DNA of 64,000 bases from Parabacteroides sp. (GTDB lineage: Bacteria > Bacteroidota > Bacteroidia > Bacteroidales > Tannerellaceae): assembly GCA_017481945.1 (NCBI GenBank), contig JAFUOJ010000020.1:45456-109455 (forward strand), given 5' to 3'. Position numbers and translations under genes: made by a program. The notes beneath the pieces are model-generated. The model saw only the letters and a program-made list of their open reading frames with translations. It was not told the DNA's origin and searched no databases. Positions 25,607 to 34,056 of the stretch are shown here, piece after piece (positions within the stretch are counted from its first letter, which is position 1; each line of letters starts with the position of its first letter).

Positions 25607-26443
25607 ATGGAGATGAAAGAAAATAGAGATTTATTGAGTGAAAATACTCTTTTAGAATATTGGAATAAAGGAGGTTTCTGTTTATGTGTAGAAGGAACAG
25701 CAGAAGTCTCAATCAATGAGCGATATCATCATGTAGAACGGGGAGTACTGTATGTTGTTAGTCCATTAGTCCAAATATACGATGTGCAACCCAGCTCCGA
25801 TTATCAAGTGATTACTATGATGGATAAATTAGATGTTTTCTATCCCGTTTTTCATTTGATTTGCGATATTAGTTTACCCTTGAGAATTCGGGAACAACCT
25901 TGTTTGAAATTAACAGAAGAAGAGATTCGATATGTGATGAAACAGAAAGAACGAATAGACAAGAAGCGTGCTTGTTGTGAACAAGCTACTTTACCAAAAG
26001 AACGAGTCTTACTTTCTCTTCAGGTACATTTGATTGAGCAAGAACTATTGCTTGAGATTGTAAATATATATTATAGCAAGCATAGTCATTCCGTTGAAGT
26101 GATAAACAAACGGGATCTTACCGCTTATAATTTCCTACTTTCTTTATACGCTCATTATCATCAGCAACGTTCTGTTTCCTTTTATGCTACCGAAGCTAAT
26201 CTTTCTACGGGACATTTTACTACAATTGTAAAAGAGGTAACAGGCCGAGTTCCTTCCGATTGGATTGCGACTATAACCATAATAAATGCAAAAATCTTAT
26301 TAGAGAAAAGTGATAAAAGCATTAAAGAAATAGCTGCTGAACTGAATTTCCCGGAACAGTTTACATTTCGTAAATACTTTAAGCAATATGTCGGAGTTCC
26401 CCCTACAGAGTATCGAACCATGAAACGAAATCAGAAGTTATAA
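25607..26443 (+). CDS. AraC-family transcriptional regulator
   Basis: 278 residues from ATG 25607 (the longer frame from 25535 would contain the promoter). The N-terminal half is a small cupin-like sensing domain (LCVEGTAEVSINERYHHVERG, SPLVQIYDVQ). The C-terminal 100 residues form the double HTH of AraC proteins (FYATEANLSTGHFTTIVKEV, then KSIKEIAAELNFPEQFTFRK, ending VGVPPTEYR). Divergently transcribed from the efflux operon with a 200-bp shared upstream region, so it probably controls that operon in response to an effector. The effector is unknown. Confidence 0.85.
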   Translation: MEMKENRDLLSENTLLEYWNKGGFCLCVEGTAEVSINERYHHVERGVLYVVSPLVQIYDVQPSSDYQVITMMDKLDVFYPVFHLICDISLPLRIREQPCLKLTEEEIRYVMKQKERIDKKRACCEQATLPKERVLLSLQVHLIEQELLLEIVNIYYSKHSHSVEVINKRDLTAYNFLLSLYAHYHQQRSVSFYATEANLSTGHFTTIVKEVTGRVPSDWIATITIINAKILLEKSDKSIKEIAAELNFPEQFTFRKYFKQYVGVPPTEYRTMKRNQKL

Positions 26444-26589
26444 AGAGAGTCTTTCTGTCTGTTTTTTGATTATGACAGATTTAAGCTGCGATATATTATT
26501 GAATATAGAGGGAATATACGTATCTCCCCTTTTTCGGGGGAAAGATACCCGTTGATAGATGGTGTCTATATACCGATAGGATTTGTCTG

Positions 26590-26621
26590 TTGGACAGTTG
26601 GTTACCTCTGTTGTATATTTG
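26590..26621 (+). promoter_or_regulatory. Promoter of the dps gene
   Basis: -7 box TATATTTG (26614-26621), with TTGG at 26590-26593 about 20 bp upstream as a weak -33. The transcript would have a 5' leader of about 40 nt before the ATG at 26667. Confidence 0.5.
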
Positions 26622-26666
26622 CAATACAGAAAAAGAAAGATGTCTAACAAATAAAAAAGTAAAATT

Positions 26667-27155
26667 ATGAAGACTTTGAATTATATCCATTTAGATGCAA
26701 ATGCAGTAGGTAACGTAGTAAACGCTTTACAACAGTTGTTGGCAGATCTACAAGTATTCTATACAAACCTTCGCGGGTTCCACTGGAACATTAAGGGACG
26801 TGGTTTCTTCATTCTCCATAGCAAATTCGAAGAACTATATGATGATATCGCTGAAAAGGTGGATGAAGTTGCAGAAAGAATCCTGACATTGGGCGGTGTT
26901 CCGGCTAATAACTACAGTGATTATTTGAAGGTGGCACAGGTGAAGGAGGTTTCCGGAGTGTCTTGTGGAGACGAAGCATTGGAAAATGTGCTCAATACCT
27001 ACAGTTTGCTAATCGCAAAAGAACGTGAAGTACTTGCTTTGGCTTCAAGTGCAGGTGATGAATCAACCGTAGCTTTGATGAGCGATTACTTGAAAGCACA
27101 GGAAAAGTTAGTATGGATGTTGGTAGCTTATTCTTCAAGCAACTGTAAAAACTAA
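26667..27155 (+). CDS. dps: Dps-family DNA-protecting ferritin
   Basis: A 162-residue protein of the Dps family. The ferroxidase-site residues are in NLRGFHWNIKG (His about 39) and FHSKFEELYDDIAEKVDEVAER-type helix with Asp and Glu (HSKFEELYDDIAEKVDE). It forms a dodecamer that oxidises and stores iron with hydrogen peroxide and protects DNA under oxidative stress. It stands alone between its own promoter and a bidirectional terminator. In Bacteroidetes dps is usually OxyR-controlled; no clear OxyR box was identified here. Confidence 0.9.
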   Translation: MKTLNYIHLDANAVGNVVNALQQLLADLQVFYTNLRGFHWNIKGRGFFILHSKFEELYDDIAEKVDEVAERILTLGGVPANNYSDYLKVAQVKEVSGVSCGDEALENVLNTYSLLIAKEREVLALASSAGDESTVALMSDYLKAQEKLVWMLVAYSSSNCKN

Positions 27156-27187
27156 TAAATATGTAAGTAAATTATCATTGCGTGTGG

Positions 27188-27221
27188 GAAAGGTGCTCTG
27201 TGAAGAGCGCCTTTCTTTTTT
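27188..27221. terminator. Terminator between convergent dps and recQ
   Basis: GAAAGGTGCTCT-GTGA-AGAGCGCCTTTC (one G-T pair) followed by TTTTTT. It serves dps and can act on the convergent recQ-like transcript. Confidence 0.8.
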
Positions 27222-27252
27222 GTATATCCTCTTTAGTGGGACTGCTTTTCTT

Positions 27253-29085
27253 TTATAACTCCTTTTTGGGGAGGCGGAGGACGAAACGGATAAGAGAGAC
27301 GAACACTTTACCGTATTTGTCAAGCTTTAACTGACCGACGCCTCGTATTTCACTGAACTCATCTAAAGTAATCGGCTTTTTGTCGACCATATCAGCCAGT
27401 GCAGCGTCAGAAAAAATGATGTAGGCAGGCGTCTGTTCCCGCTCGGCAAGCTGTTTTCGGAGCTGCTGGAGGGAGTCGAGCAAGGTTTCGTCGATAGAAT
27501 TCGATTGGATGGGACGAATCGGACGATATTTGTAACCTCCTTTCTTGGTGGGGAGGGCGAAGTCGTTGCTTTTTTGATAGACGGCAAGTTGGGCTTGTTG
27601 TTCGCCAAAAAGAACCTTACGACCTAAAGGAGTTACTTTTAGGTAGCCGGATGAGGCGTAATCAATTTCGATATAGCCTAATTGGATCATTTGATAGAGA
27701 TATTCTTTCCATTCTTTGTAGCTGAGATCTTTACCGACTCCATAGGTTTTCAGTTTGTCGTAACCCTTTTCAAGGAGCTCGCTTTGTTCAGAACCGCGTA
27801 GGATGTTGATAAGCATACGCATATTGGCCTGTTGTTCCGTACGGAAGATTCCACTCAGTGCCTTTTGTACTAAAATACTGCCATCGAAACGCTGGGGAGG
27901 ATTCTTGCAGACATCACAATTGCCACAATCCTGGTCGGTTTCCTCTCCGAAGTAGCTAAGTAGAATCCGGCGACGGCAGATGTCGGCCTCACAGTATCGG
28001 CGCATGCGATTTAGCTTCTGGAGGTTCACATCTTTCTGTCCACTTTCTTCTGCGAATCGGCGGTGGAGTAGGAGGTCACTAAGTGAATAGAAAAGGAGTG
28101 TGTCGCTTTTCATACCGTCTCGTCCAGCTCGTCCGATTTCCTGATAATAGTTCTCAATGCTTCCGGGCATGTTGTAATGGATTACCCAGCGTACGTTACT
28201 TTTGTCGATTCCCATACCGAAAGCGACGGTCGCACAGACTACGCGGATACGGTCATTGATGAAGTCGTCTTGTGACTTCGCTCGTTGGGCAGGGCTTAGT
28301 CCGGCGTGATAGGGAACAGCCCGTATGCTATATTCGGATAACTCTTCGGCAAGGGTTTCGGTGATGTTGCGACTGATACAATAGATAATACCGCTTTGAT
28401 GGCGGTGCTTATTGATGAAATGAACAATCGCGCCAATCTTATCTTTTTTGTTTAAACCTCTTCGAATAGTCAGGGAGAGGTTAGGACGGTCGAAAGAGGA
28501 GATAAAAATTTGCGGGTCCTGTAGTCGCAATTGATTGACAATATCGGTTCGCGTGATTTTGTCTGCGGTAGCCGTAAGAGCAATGATAGGGACCTTCGGA
28601 AAATATTCTTTCAGGACGGAAAGCTGCGTGTATTCCGGTCGGAAATCATGTCCCCACTGAGAGATACAATGTGCTTCGTCGATAGCAATCAAAGAAATAT
28701 CGATACGAGGTAGTAACCAGTGCAGTTCACTCATGATTCCTTCGGGAGAGATATATAATAATTTGATTTTACCCTGAATACAGAGTTGGCGCACCTGATG
28801 GCGTTCCTCTTCTGGCATGGCACTGTTGAGCGTTGTCGCAGGAATTCCGTTTGCAATCAAGTTCTCTACCTGGTCTTTCATTAATGCAATCAAAGGAGAG
28901 ACAACAATGGCTGTCCCTTGCATGTAAATTGCCGGAAGTTGAAAACAAATTGATTTGCCTCCACCGGTAGGCATAAGTACCAATGAATCTTTCTTCTGTA
29001 ATGTACGTTGTATGATTTCCGCTTGTAAAGGCCGAAAGGAGGTATATCCAAAAAAACGTTTAAGTAATAACTGTAATTCCTGCAT
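27253..29085 (-). CDS. recQ: ATP-dependent DNA helicase RecQ
   Basis: 610 residues from the ATG at 29085 (MQELQLLLKRFFGYTSFRP). A longer frame to 29127 would overlap the -7 box at 29125-29132. SF2 helicase motifs: MPTGGGKSICFQLP (I), DEAHCISQWGHDFRPEY (II plus the aromatic loop), TATADK (III), YHAGLSPAQRAK, ATVAFGMGIDKSNVRWV, QEIGRAGRDG (VI). The RQC zinc site is CRRRILLSYFGE..CGNCDVC. A C-terminal HRDC domain starts near LLDSLQQLRKQLAEREQ. Full-length RecQ with 3'-5' unwinding activity for recombination and fork repair. Confidence 0.93.
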   Translation of the reverse strand: MQELQLLLKRFFGYTSFRPLQAEIIQRTLQKKDSLVLMPTGGGKSICFQLPAIYMQGTAIVVSPLIALMKDQVENLIANGIPATTLNSAMPEEERHQVRQLCIQGKIKLLYISPEGIMSELHWLLPRIDISLIAIDEAHCISQWGHDFRPEYTQLSVLKEYFPKVPIIALTATADKITRTDIVNQLRLQDPQIFISSFDRPNLSLTIRRGLNKKDKIGAIVHFINKHRHQSGIIYCISRNITETLAEELSEYSIRAVPYHAGLSPAQRAKSQDDFINDRIRVVCATVAFGMGIDKSNVRWVIHYNMPGSIENYYQEIGRAGRDGMKSDTLLFYSLSDLLLHRRFAEESGQKDVNLQKLNRMRRYCEADICRRRILLSYFGEETDQDCGNCDVCKNPPQRFDGSILVQKALSGIFRTEQQANMRMLINILRGSEQSELLEKGYDKLKTYGVGKDLSYKEWKEYLYQMIQLGYIEIDYASSGYLKVTPLGRKVLFGEQQAQLAVYQKSNDFALPTKKGGYKYRPIRPIQSNSIDETLLDSLQQLRKQLAEREQTPAYIIFSDAALADMVDKKPITLDEFSEIRGVGQLKLDKYGKVFVSLIRFVLRLPKKEL

Positions 29086-29124
29086 ACAATCCAAGAAGGT
29101 AAATAGTGTGTTTGAAAAAGCACG

Positions 29125-29132
29125 CAAATATA
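29125..29132 (-). promoter_or_regulatory. -7 element of recQ
   Basis: CAAATATA on the plus strand is TATATTTG on the minus strand, an exact TAnnTTTG match 40 bp upstream of the chosen start. No clear -33 box. Confidence 0.5.
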
Positions 29133-29141
29133 AAAGTATTC

Positions 29142-29173
29142 TTTGGGAATATTCATGATTTATTATAAATTTG
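29142..29173 (+). promoter_or_regulatory. Strong Bacteroidetes promoter of the GH109-like gene
   Basis: TTTG at 29142-29145, 20-bp spacer, TAAATTTG at 29166-29173: both consensus elements at consensus spacing. The 5' leader to ATG 29208 is about 28 nt. Confidence 0.7.
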
Positions 29174-29207
29174 CCCCTCTAACATAAATAATAATTAAAA
29201 AAATAAG

Positions 29208-30614
29208 ATGGAAAACACTCGTCGTTCTTTTTTGAAGAAAGTGACAGCAGCCGGAATCGGAACTGCTGGTCTTGCGTTGAGTAATAACGCTGCTGCAACA
29301 ACAGTTGTAAATGAAGTAAGTGCTGAAAAGAAGAAAAAAACAGCTGGTAAAGATGACGGAAAGTTGCGTTTCGGTTTTATCGGGACTGGTTCACGTTGTC
29401 AAGAGCACATCAACAATGTTTTAGCAATTCCCGGAAATAAAATTGTGGCAATTTGTGATATTCAACAAGGTCCTTTGGAAAGCACTCTGAAGCATATCGC
29501 TAAATTCAATGTACCTGCTCCGAAAGTATATACAGGAGGTGAACGTGAATTTGAAAAAATGCTGAACAATGAAGAATTTGACTGCGTGATTATTGCCAGT
29601 CCGTGGGAATGGCACGTACCGATGTCTGTTGCAGCGATGAAAGCGGGTGTCCCTTATGTAGGTGTAGAAGTTTCTGCAGCAAATACGCTGGAAGAATGCT
29701 GGGACTTGGTAAATGTCTCAGAGACGACCGGAAGTCAGTTATGTATATTGGAAAATGTATGCTATCGTCGGGATTGTATGGCGGTATTGAATATTGTCCG
29801 TCAAGGATTGTTTGGTGAACTGCTGCATGCTACTTGCGGTTATGAACATGATTTGCGAGATGTGAAGTTTAATGATGGAAAACATTATACTTACCAAAAA
29901 GGTGGCGAGTTACGCATGGGTCCGACAGCTTATGCAGAAGCACAATGGCGTACGAACCATTCTATTCATCGTAATGGAGACGTATATCCTACGCACGGAG
30001 TAGGTCCGGTTGCAAACTGTTTAGATATTAACCGTGGTAACCGCTTTGTAGCCATGTCTGCAATGGCAACTCAGTCTCGTGGTCTTCATAAGTATATTAT
30101 TGATAATGGAGGTCCTAACCATCCATACGCAGATGTTCGATTTAATTTAGGAGACATTGTAACTTCTATGATTAAGTGTGCAAATGGTCAGACTGTGATT
30201 GTAACACATGATACCAACTCTCCTCGTCCTTATTCTTTGAATTTCCGTGTACAGGGAACACAGGGTATTTGGATGAATAATGGAAATTACATCCACGTAG
30301 AAGGTATTTCCAAGAATCATCATAAGGATCCGGCTGACGACTGGTTCAAGAAGTATGATCATAAGTTGTGGGCTACTTTGGAAGCACAAGCGAAAGAGGC
30401 TGGACATGGTGGTATGGATTACATTATGATGTATGACTTTATTGATGCGATAAAGAATAAGAAACCTGCTCCAATGGATTGCTATGACGCAGCTGCTTGG
30501 AGTGCAATCTCTGCTCTTTCAGAAATGTCTATCGCTCGTGGTGGTGCATTGGTTGATTTCCCTGATTTTACACGTGGAAAATGGATCAATCGTAAAGCAT
30601 CTTTTGCTTTGTAA
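29208..30614 (+). CDS. Gfo/Idh/MocA-fold glycosidase, GH109-like
   Basis: A 468-residue protein with a twin-arginine-type signal (TRRSFLKKVTAAGIGTAGLAL), then a Rossmann fold (LRFGFIGTGSRCQEH) binding NAD, and the dehydrogenase-type C-terminal domain. The segments GPTAYAEAQWRTNHSIHRNG, YPTHGVGPVANCLDINRGN and GGMDYIMMYDFIDAIKNKKP match the GH109 alpha-N-acetylgalactosaminidase pattern. Those enzymes use enzyme-bound NAD+ for an oxidation-elimination hydrolysis. Exported by Tat, presumably to trim mucin-type or blood-group-like glycans. A plain Gfo/Idh oxidoreductase is the alternative. Confidence 0.8.
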   Translation: MENTRRSFLKKVTAAGIGTAGLALSNNAAATTVVNEVSAEKKKKTAGKDDGKLRFGFIGTGSRCQEHINNVLAIPGNKIVAICDIQQGPLESTLKHIAKFNVPAPKVYTGGEREFEKMLNNEEFDCVIIASPWEWHVPMSVAAMKAGVPYVGVEVSAANTLEECWDLVNVSETTGSQLCILENVCYRRDCMAVLNIVRQGLFGELLHATCGYEHDLRDVKFNDGKHYTYQKGGELRMGPTAYAEAQWRTNHSIHRNGDVYPTHGVGPVANCLDINRGNRFVAMSAMATQSRGLHKYIIDNGGPNHPYADVRFNLGDIVTSMIKCANGQTVIVTHDTNSPRPYSLNFRVQGTQGIWMNNGNYIHVEGISKNHHKDPADDWFKKYDHKLWATLEAQAKEAGHGGMDYIMMYDFIDAIKNKKPAPMDCYDAAAWSAISALSEMSIARGGALVDFPDFTRGKWINRKASFAL

Positions 30615-30649
30615 GGCTATTTTTATCTGATTATTAGTCATAGATAGAA

Positions 30650-30683
30650 GGTCTCGGGTTCCCTGGAAATCCGGGACCTTTTT
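30650..30683 (+). terminator. Terminator after the GH109-like gene
   Basis: GGTCTCGG (30650-30657) pairs with CCGGGACC (30671-30678), one G-T pair, followed by TTTTT. Confidence 0.75.
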
Positions 30684-30701
30684 ATTGCAAACAGTTGCTT
30701 A

Positions 30702-30767
30702 GGGAATTTTATTTCTCTGGGCAGGGAAAAATTTTTTCTTGGGCAGGAAGTAAAAATTCCCTCAGCA
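30702..30767. repeat. Three degenerate 22-bp tandem units before the NlpC/P60 gene
   Basis: Units at 30702, 30724 and 30746, each beginning GGGAA/GGGAA/GGAAG and ending in GGGCA/GGGCA/CAGCA. The outer units also form an inverted pair (AGGGAATTTT with AAAAATTCCCT), so the whole can fold. It sits immediately upstream of the -7 box at 30782, where an operator would be. Confidence 0.55.
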
Positions 30768-30781
30768 TGACAAAATAATTC

Positions 30782-30789
30782 TATCTTTG
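30782..30789 (+). promoter_or_regulatory. -7 element of the NlpC/P60 gene
   Basis: TATCTTTG, exact TAnnTTTG match, only 9 bp before the ATG at 30799, so the transcript is nearly leaderless. The TTG at 30787, a formal upstream start, lies inside this box. Confidence 0.55.
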
Positions 30790-30798
30790 TACTTCATT

Positions 30799-31332
30799 AT
30801 GACTCGTAGGGATTTTATCACATTTTCTGTTTGTTTTTTTCTGATGTTCTTTACTGCTTGCGGAAGTAAAAAACAGCAAAAAATTGCACTGTCGGCAGAT
30901 TTCAAAGGTCCTAAAGAACTTTCTCGACTGTATGGCGTTCGTTTAACTCCGGACGATAATATCTTTTTATATAACGAGGGAGCAAAATGGTTAGGAGTGC
31001 CTCATCGGAGTGGCGGATTGACAAAAAAAGGTATTGACTGTTCTGGATTGGTTTCTACAATCTATCGAGAGATTTATGGCAAGCATTTGTCCCGTTCCTC
31101 TGCTGATATGTTGAAGTATGATTGTAAGAAAGTGGGACGGTCCAAATTACAGGAGGGTGATTTGGTTTTCTTCCGGACGGGTAATGGGAAAAGGAAAGTT
31201 CCGAATCATGTCGGTATTTATTTAAAGAATGGACGTTTTATTCATACAAGTACCTCGAAAGGAGTTATCGTGAGCTCGTTGAACGAGCCTTATTACGTGC
31301 GGACCTGGCTTACGGGGGGAAGAGTAAAGTAA
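30799..31332 (+). CDS. NlpC/P60 (C40) cell-wall hydrolase lipoprotein
   Basis: 177 residues from ATG 30799. Lipoprotein signal with FSVCFFLMFFTAC (Cys about 20). The catalytic domain shows the C40 triad context: KGIDCSGLVSTIYR (nucleophile Cys), NHVGIYLKNGRFIHTS (catalytic His and the later polar residue), and LSRSSADM. These peptidases cut peptide stems of peptidoglycan in the periplasm. The size matches the family. No operon partner; the next gene follows after 39 bp in the same direction and may be co-transcribed. Confidence 0.88.
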   Translation: MTRRDFITFSVCFFLMFFTACGSKKQQKIALSADFKGPKELSRLYGVRLTPDDNIFLYNEGAKWLGVPHRSGGLTKKGIDCSGLVSTIYREIYGKHLSRSSADMLKYDCKKVGRSKLQEGDLVFFRTGNGKRKVPNHVGIYLKNGRFIHTSTSKGVIVSSLNEPYYVRTWLTGGRVK

Positions 31333-31371
31333 AACGGGGGAGTATATTAATAACATTAAAATAATAAGTTC

Positions 31372-32466
31372 ATGAAAAGGTTTTTGATTTTGTTGTGCCT
31401 TGTAGGATTATTGGTTTCTTGTGGTACAGAAACTAAGAAAGAGCAGTTGCCGATTGTTATTGCTCATCGTGGTTGTTGGTTAGACGATGTTGTTCCTGAA
31501 AACAGCTTGGCTGCAGTTGGAATGGCAAAACGTTTTGGATATACAGGAATTGAGTGCGACGTGAAGTACACAGCTGACAGCGTCATGGTTATTCTGCATG
31601 ACGGAAAGTTGAACCGTACAGCTCGCTTGGCTAAAGATTATTCGGAATTGAAAGAACCTGTACATCTAAAGGATTTAACTTTTGAGGAGTTACGTCGTGA
31701 TTACGTTTTGGCCTCTGCTGATCCTGCTTTGCGTACACCGATTCCTACTTTGGAAGAGTTGTTGAACGAATGTAAGAAGCAGGGAGTACTTCCGATGTTG
31801 CACAGCGAAGTGTGGGAATCTTATGAGTTGGCGCAGAAAATGATGGGCGATAACTGGATTTGCTTCACCGTTCATGATTCATTGCTTCGTGAAGCTCGCA
31901 AAATTACCAACTGTCTGATTCTAATGGATCCGCATAAAGAAAAGAATCAGGATGTACAGTTCACTATGGAACGTCTGAGAAAGATTGGTGGCAAGTGCGG
32001 TGTCTCTTCTATGAATAGAAAATTATTGACTAAGGAATATTGTGACTCTTTGCGTGCAAACGGTTTTGAAATCCAGTCTTCTATTTTCCAAACACCTCAC
32101 GAAGTGCAGGCTGTCCGTAATGGGATAACTATTCTGTTGACGGATTTCAGTATGATGCCCAATGAATTAGTTGATGTGTATAAAAATGATCATTGGTCCA
32201 TAAAGAATAAATCTTTGAAAGCTGGAGAAGTAGCTGAAAATGTTTGGGCAAACCCGATAGAATACGGTGGTCTGACTGTAGAGGTTGAATTTGTAGGAAC
32301 TATTGAGGTTGTAATGAATGGAGAACGGACCTATACATTGACTCGTACGGAGCCCGGTAAGGACTATATCGGTTTACGTTTCTTGAATAAGGCTCCTTCT
32401 GTGAAGATTACAGCGAAGGAAGAAAGTAAATTGGTCGATGTAAATGCTACAGTTTATAAGTTTTAA
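31372..32466 (+). CDS. Glycerophosphodiester phosphodiesterase family lipoprotein
   Basis: A 364-residue lipoprotein (signal MKRFLILLCLVGLLVSC, Cys17). GDPD TIM-barrel motifs: IAHRGCW (catalytic His-Arg), PENSLAAV (with Glu), IECDVKYTADSVMVILHD (Glu-Asp pair and second His). The C-terminal 110 residues (from about NHWSIKNKS) look like an extra beta domain. Expected to hydrolyse glycerophosphodiesters in the periplasm; the outer-membrane-facing lipid anchor suggests scavenging from host lipids. Confidence 0.85.
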   Translation: MKRFLILLCLVGLLVSCGTETKKEQLPIVIAHRGCWLDDVVPENSLAAVGMAKRFGYTGIECDVKYTADSVMVILHDGKLNRTARLAKDYSELKEPVHLKDLTFEELRRDYVLASADPALRTPIPTLEELLNECKKQGVLPMLHSEVWESYELAQKMMGDNWICFTVHDSLLREARKITNCLILMDPHKEKNQDVQFTMERLRKIGGKCGVSSMNRKLLTKEYCDSLRANGFEIQSSIFQTPHEVQAVRNGITILLTDFSMMPNELVDVYKNDHWSIKNKSLKAGEVAENVWANPIEYGGLTVEVEFVGTIEVVMNGERTYTLTRTEPGKDYIGLRFLNKAPSVKITAKEESKLVDVNATVYKF

Positions 32467-32491
32467 GGCTATAATATTTTATTAAAATTCG

Positions 32492-32499
32492 TACATTTG
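32492..32499 (+). promoter_or_regulatory. -7 element of serS
   Basis: TACATTTG, matching TAnnTTTG, 36 bp before the ATG at 32536. Confidence 0.5.
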
Positions 32500-32535
32500 C
32501 CCCCCGATAGAAAGATCAATTAACATCGAAAAGGT

Positions 32536-33810
32536 ATGTTGACAATCAAATTAATTACAGAAGATACAGAACGTGTCATTCGCGGTCTGGAGAAAAAACA
32601 CTTTAAAGGTGCTGCTGAATGTATCGCTAAAGTGATCGAACTAAACGACAAAAGACGTAGTGCACAAAATCAATTAGATAAGAACTTGGCAGAGGTAAAC
32701 TCCACTTCCAAAACCATCGGTTTGTTGATGAAAGAGGGAAAGAAGGAGGAAGCTGAAGCTGCTAAGCAACGTGTGGCTGAAATCAAAGAGGCTAACAAGT
32801 CTATTCAGGCAGACATGGATCAGGCTACGGAAGATATGCAGAATTTACTGTATACCATCCCGAATGTTCCTTATGATGAAGTGCCCGAAGGCGCAACTGC
32901 CGAAGATAATCAGGTAGAAAAGATGGGTGGCATGGAAACAGAGCTACCGAAAGACGCTCTTCCTCACTGGGAATTGGCTAAGAAGTATGACCTGATTGAT
33001 TTTGACTTAGGAGTAAAAATCACAGGTGCTGGCTTCCCGGTTTACAAAGGAAAAGGGGCGCAATTGCAACGTGCCTTGATTAATTTCTTCTTGGATGAAG
33101 CTCGCAAGTCTGGCTACACTGAAATTATGCCGCCGACAGTTGTCAATGCCGCTTCCGGTTACGGAACAGGTCAGTTACCCGATAAAGAGGGACAGATGTA
33201 TCACTGCCAGTTGGATGATTTGTATTTAATCCCGACGGCTGAGGTTCCGGTGACTAATATCTACCGAGATGTCATCTTGGACGAAAAACAATTACCGATT
33301 AAGAATTGTGCCTACACACAATGTTTCCGTCGCGAAGCCGGTTCATACGGTAAGGACGTGCGTGGATTGAACCGCTTGCATGAGTTCTCTAAAATTGAAA
33401 TTGTCCGTATCGATAAGCCGGAACATTCAAAGCAGTCTCATAAAGAGATGTTGGAACACGTGGAAGGTCTTTTGCAGAAGTTGGAATTGCCGTATCGTAT
33501 CCTTCGCCTTTGTGGTGGCGACATGAGTTTTACCGCAGCCCTTTGTTTCGATTTCGAGGTCTATTCAGAAGCTCAGAAACGTTGGTTGGAAGTAAGCTCT
33601 GTTTCTAACTTCGATACTTATCAGGCAAACCGTTTGAAATGCCGCTATCGGGATGAAAACAAGAAGACACAATTGTGTCATACGTTGAACGGTAGTGCGT
33701 TGGCATTGCCACGTATCGTTGCCGCTCTGTTAGAGAACAATCAGACTCCGGAAGGTATTCGCATTCCGAAGGCTTTGGTTCCGTACACCGGTTTTGAAAT
33801 GATTGACTAA
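32536..33810 (+). CDS. serS: Seryl-tRNA synthetase
   Basis: A 424-residue class II synthetase. The N-terminal long coiled-coil arm (about 25-105) contacts the variable arm of tRNA-Ser. Catalytic core: motif 1 near GAQLQRALINFFLDEARKSG, TAEVPVTNIYRD, motif 2 FRREAGSYGKDVRGLNRLHEF, motif 3 LNGSALALPRIVAALLENNQ. Length is typical (420-430). No sign of damage. It is flanked downstream by a palindromic array (33842-34050). Confidence 0.95.
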   Translation: MLTIKLITEDTERVIRGLEKKHFKGAAECIAKVIELNDKRRSAQNQLDKNLAEVNSTSKTIGLLMKEGKKEEAEAAKQRVAEIKEANKSIQADMDQATEDMQNLLYTIPNVPYDEVPEGATAEDNQVEKMGGMETELPKDALPHWELAKKYDLIDFDLGVKITGAGFPVYKGKGAQLQRALINFFLDEARKSGYTEIMPPTVVNAASGYGTGQLPDKEGQMYHCQLDDLYLIPTAEVPVTNIYRDVILDEKQLPIKNCAYTQCFRREAGSYGKDVRGLNRLHEFSKIEIVRIDKPEHSKQSHKEMLEHVEGLLQKLELPYRILRLCGGDMSFTAALCFDFEVYSEAQKRWLEVSSVSNFDTYQANRLKCRYRDENKKTQLCHTLNGSALALPRIVAALLENNQTPEGIRIPKALVPYTGFEMID

Positions 33811-33841
33811 GAGAAAATCCTTTCGGCTTCCCGCAAATAAG

Positions 33842-34050
33842 TTCAGGAAGCTGGAACAGTTGAATCAAATACAAAAAACGTTTTCCAGCCTCTGGAAAAC
33901 GTTTTTTGGTTTATAAAAATGAAATCCAGCTCCCGGAAAAGATTTAAACGTTTTCAAAAACGTTTTCCAGGGGCTGGAATTTATTTTTCAGTTTTCAAAA
34001 ATAATTTCCAGCAGCTGGAAAAGACTTTTGAAAAGAGGTGGAATCAATAA
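33842..34050. repeat. Degenerate palindromic array, period 41 bp
   Basis: CCAG cores at 33885, 33926, 33967 and 34008 are exactly 41 bp apart; a weaker copy starts near 33843. Each core is the left half of a dyad TTTCCAG-nnn-CTGGAAA. AT-rich linkers carry a second dyad element (AAACGTTTT). It fills the gap between convergent serS and the DHOD-like gene. It may include a bidirectional terminator, but the strict spacing over four units goes beyond that. Confidence 0.7.
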
Positions 34051-34056
34051 ACGGGA

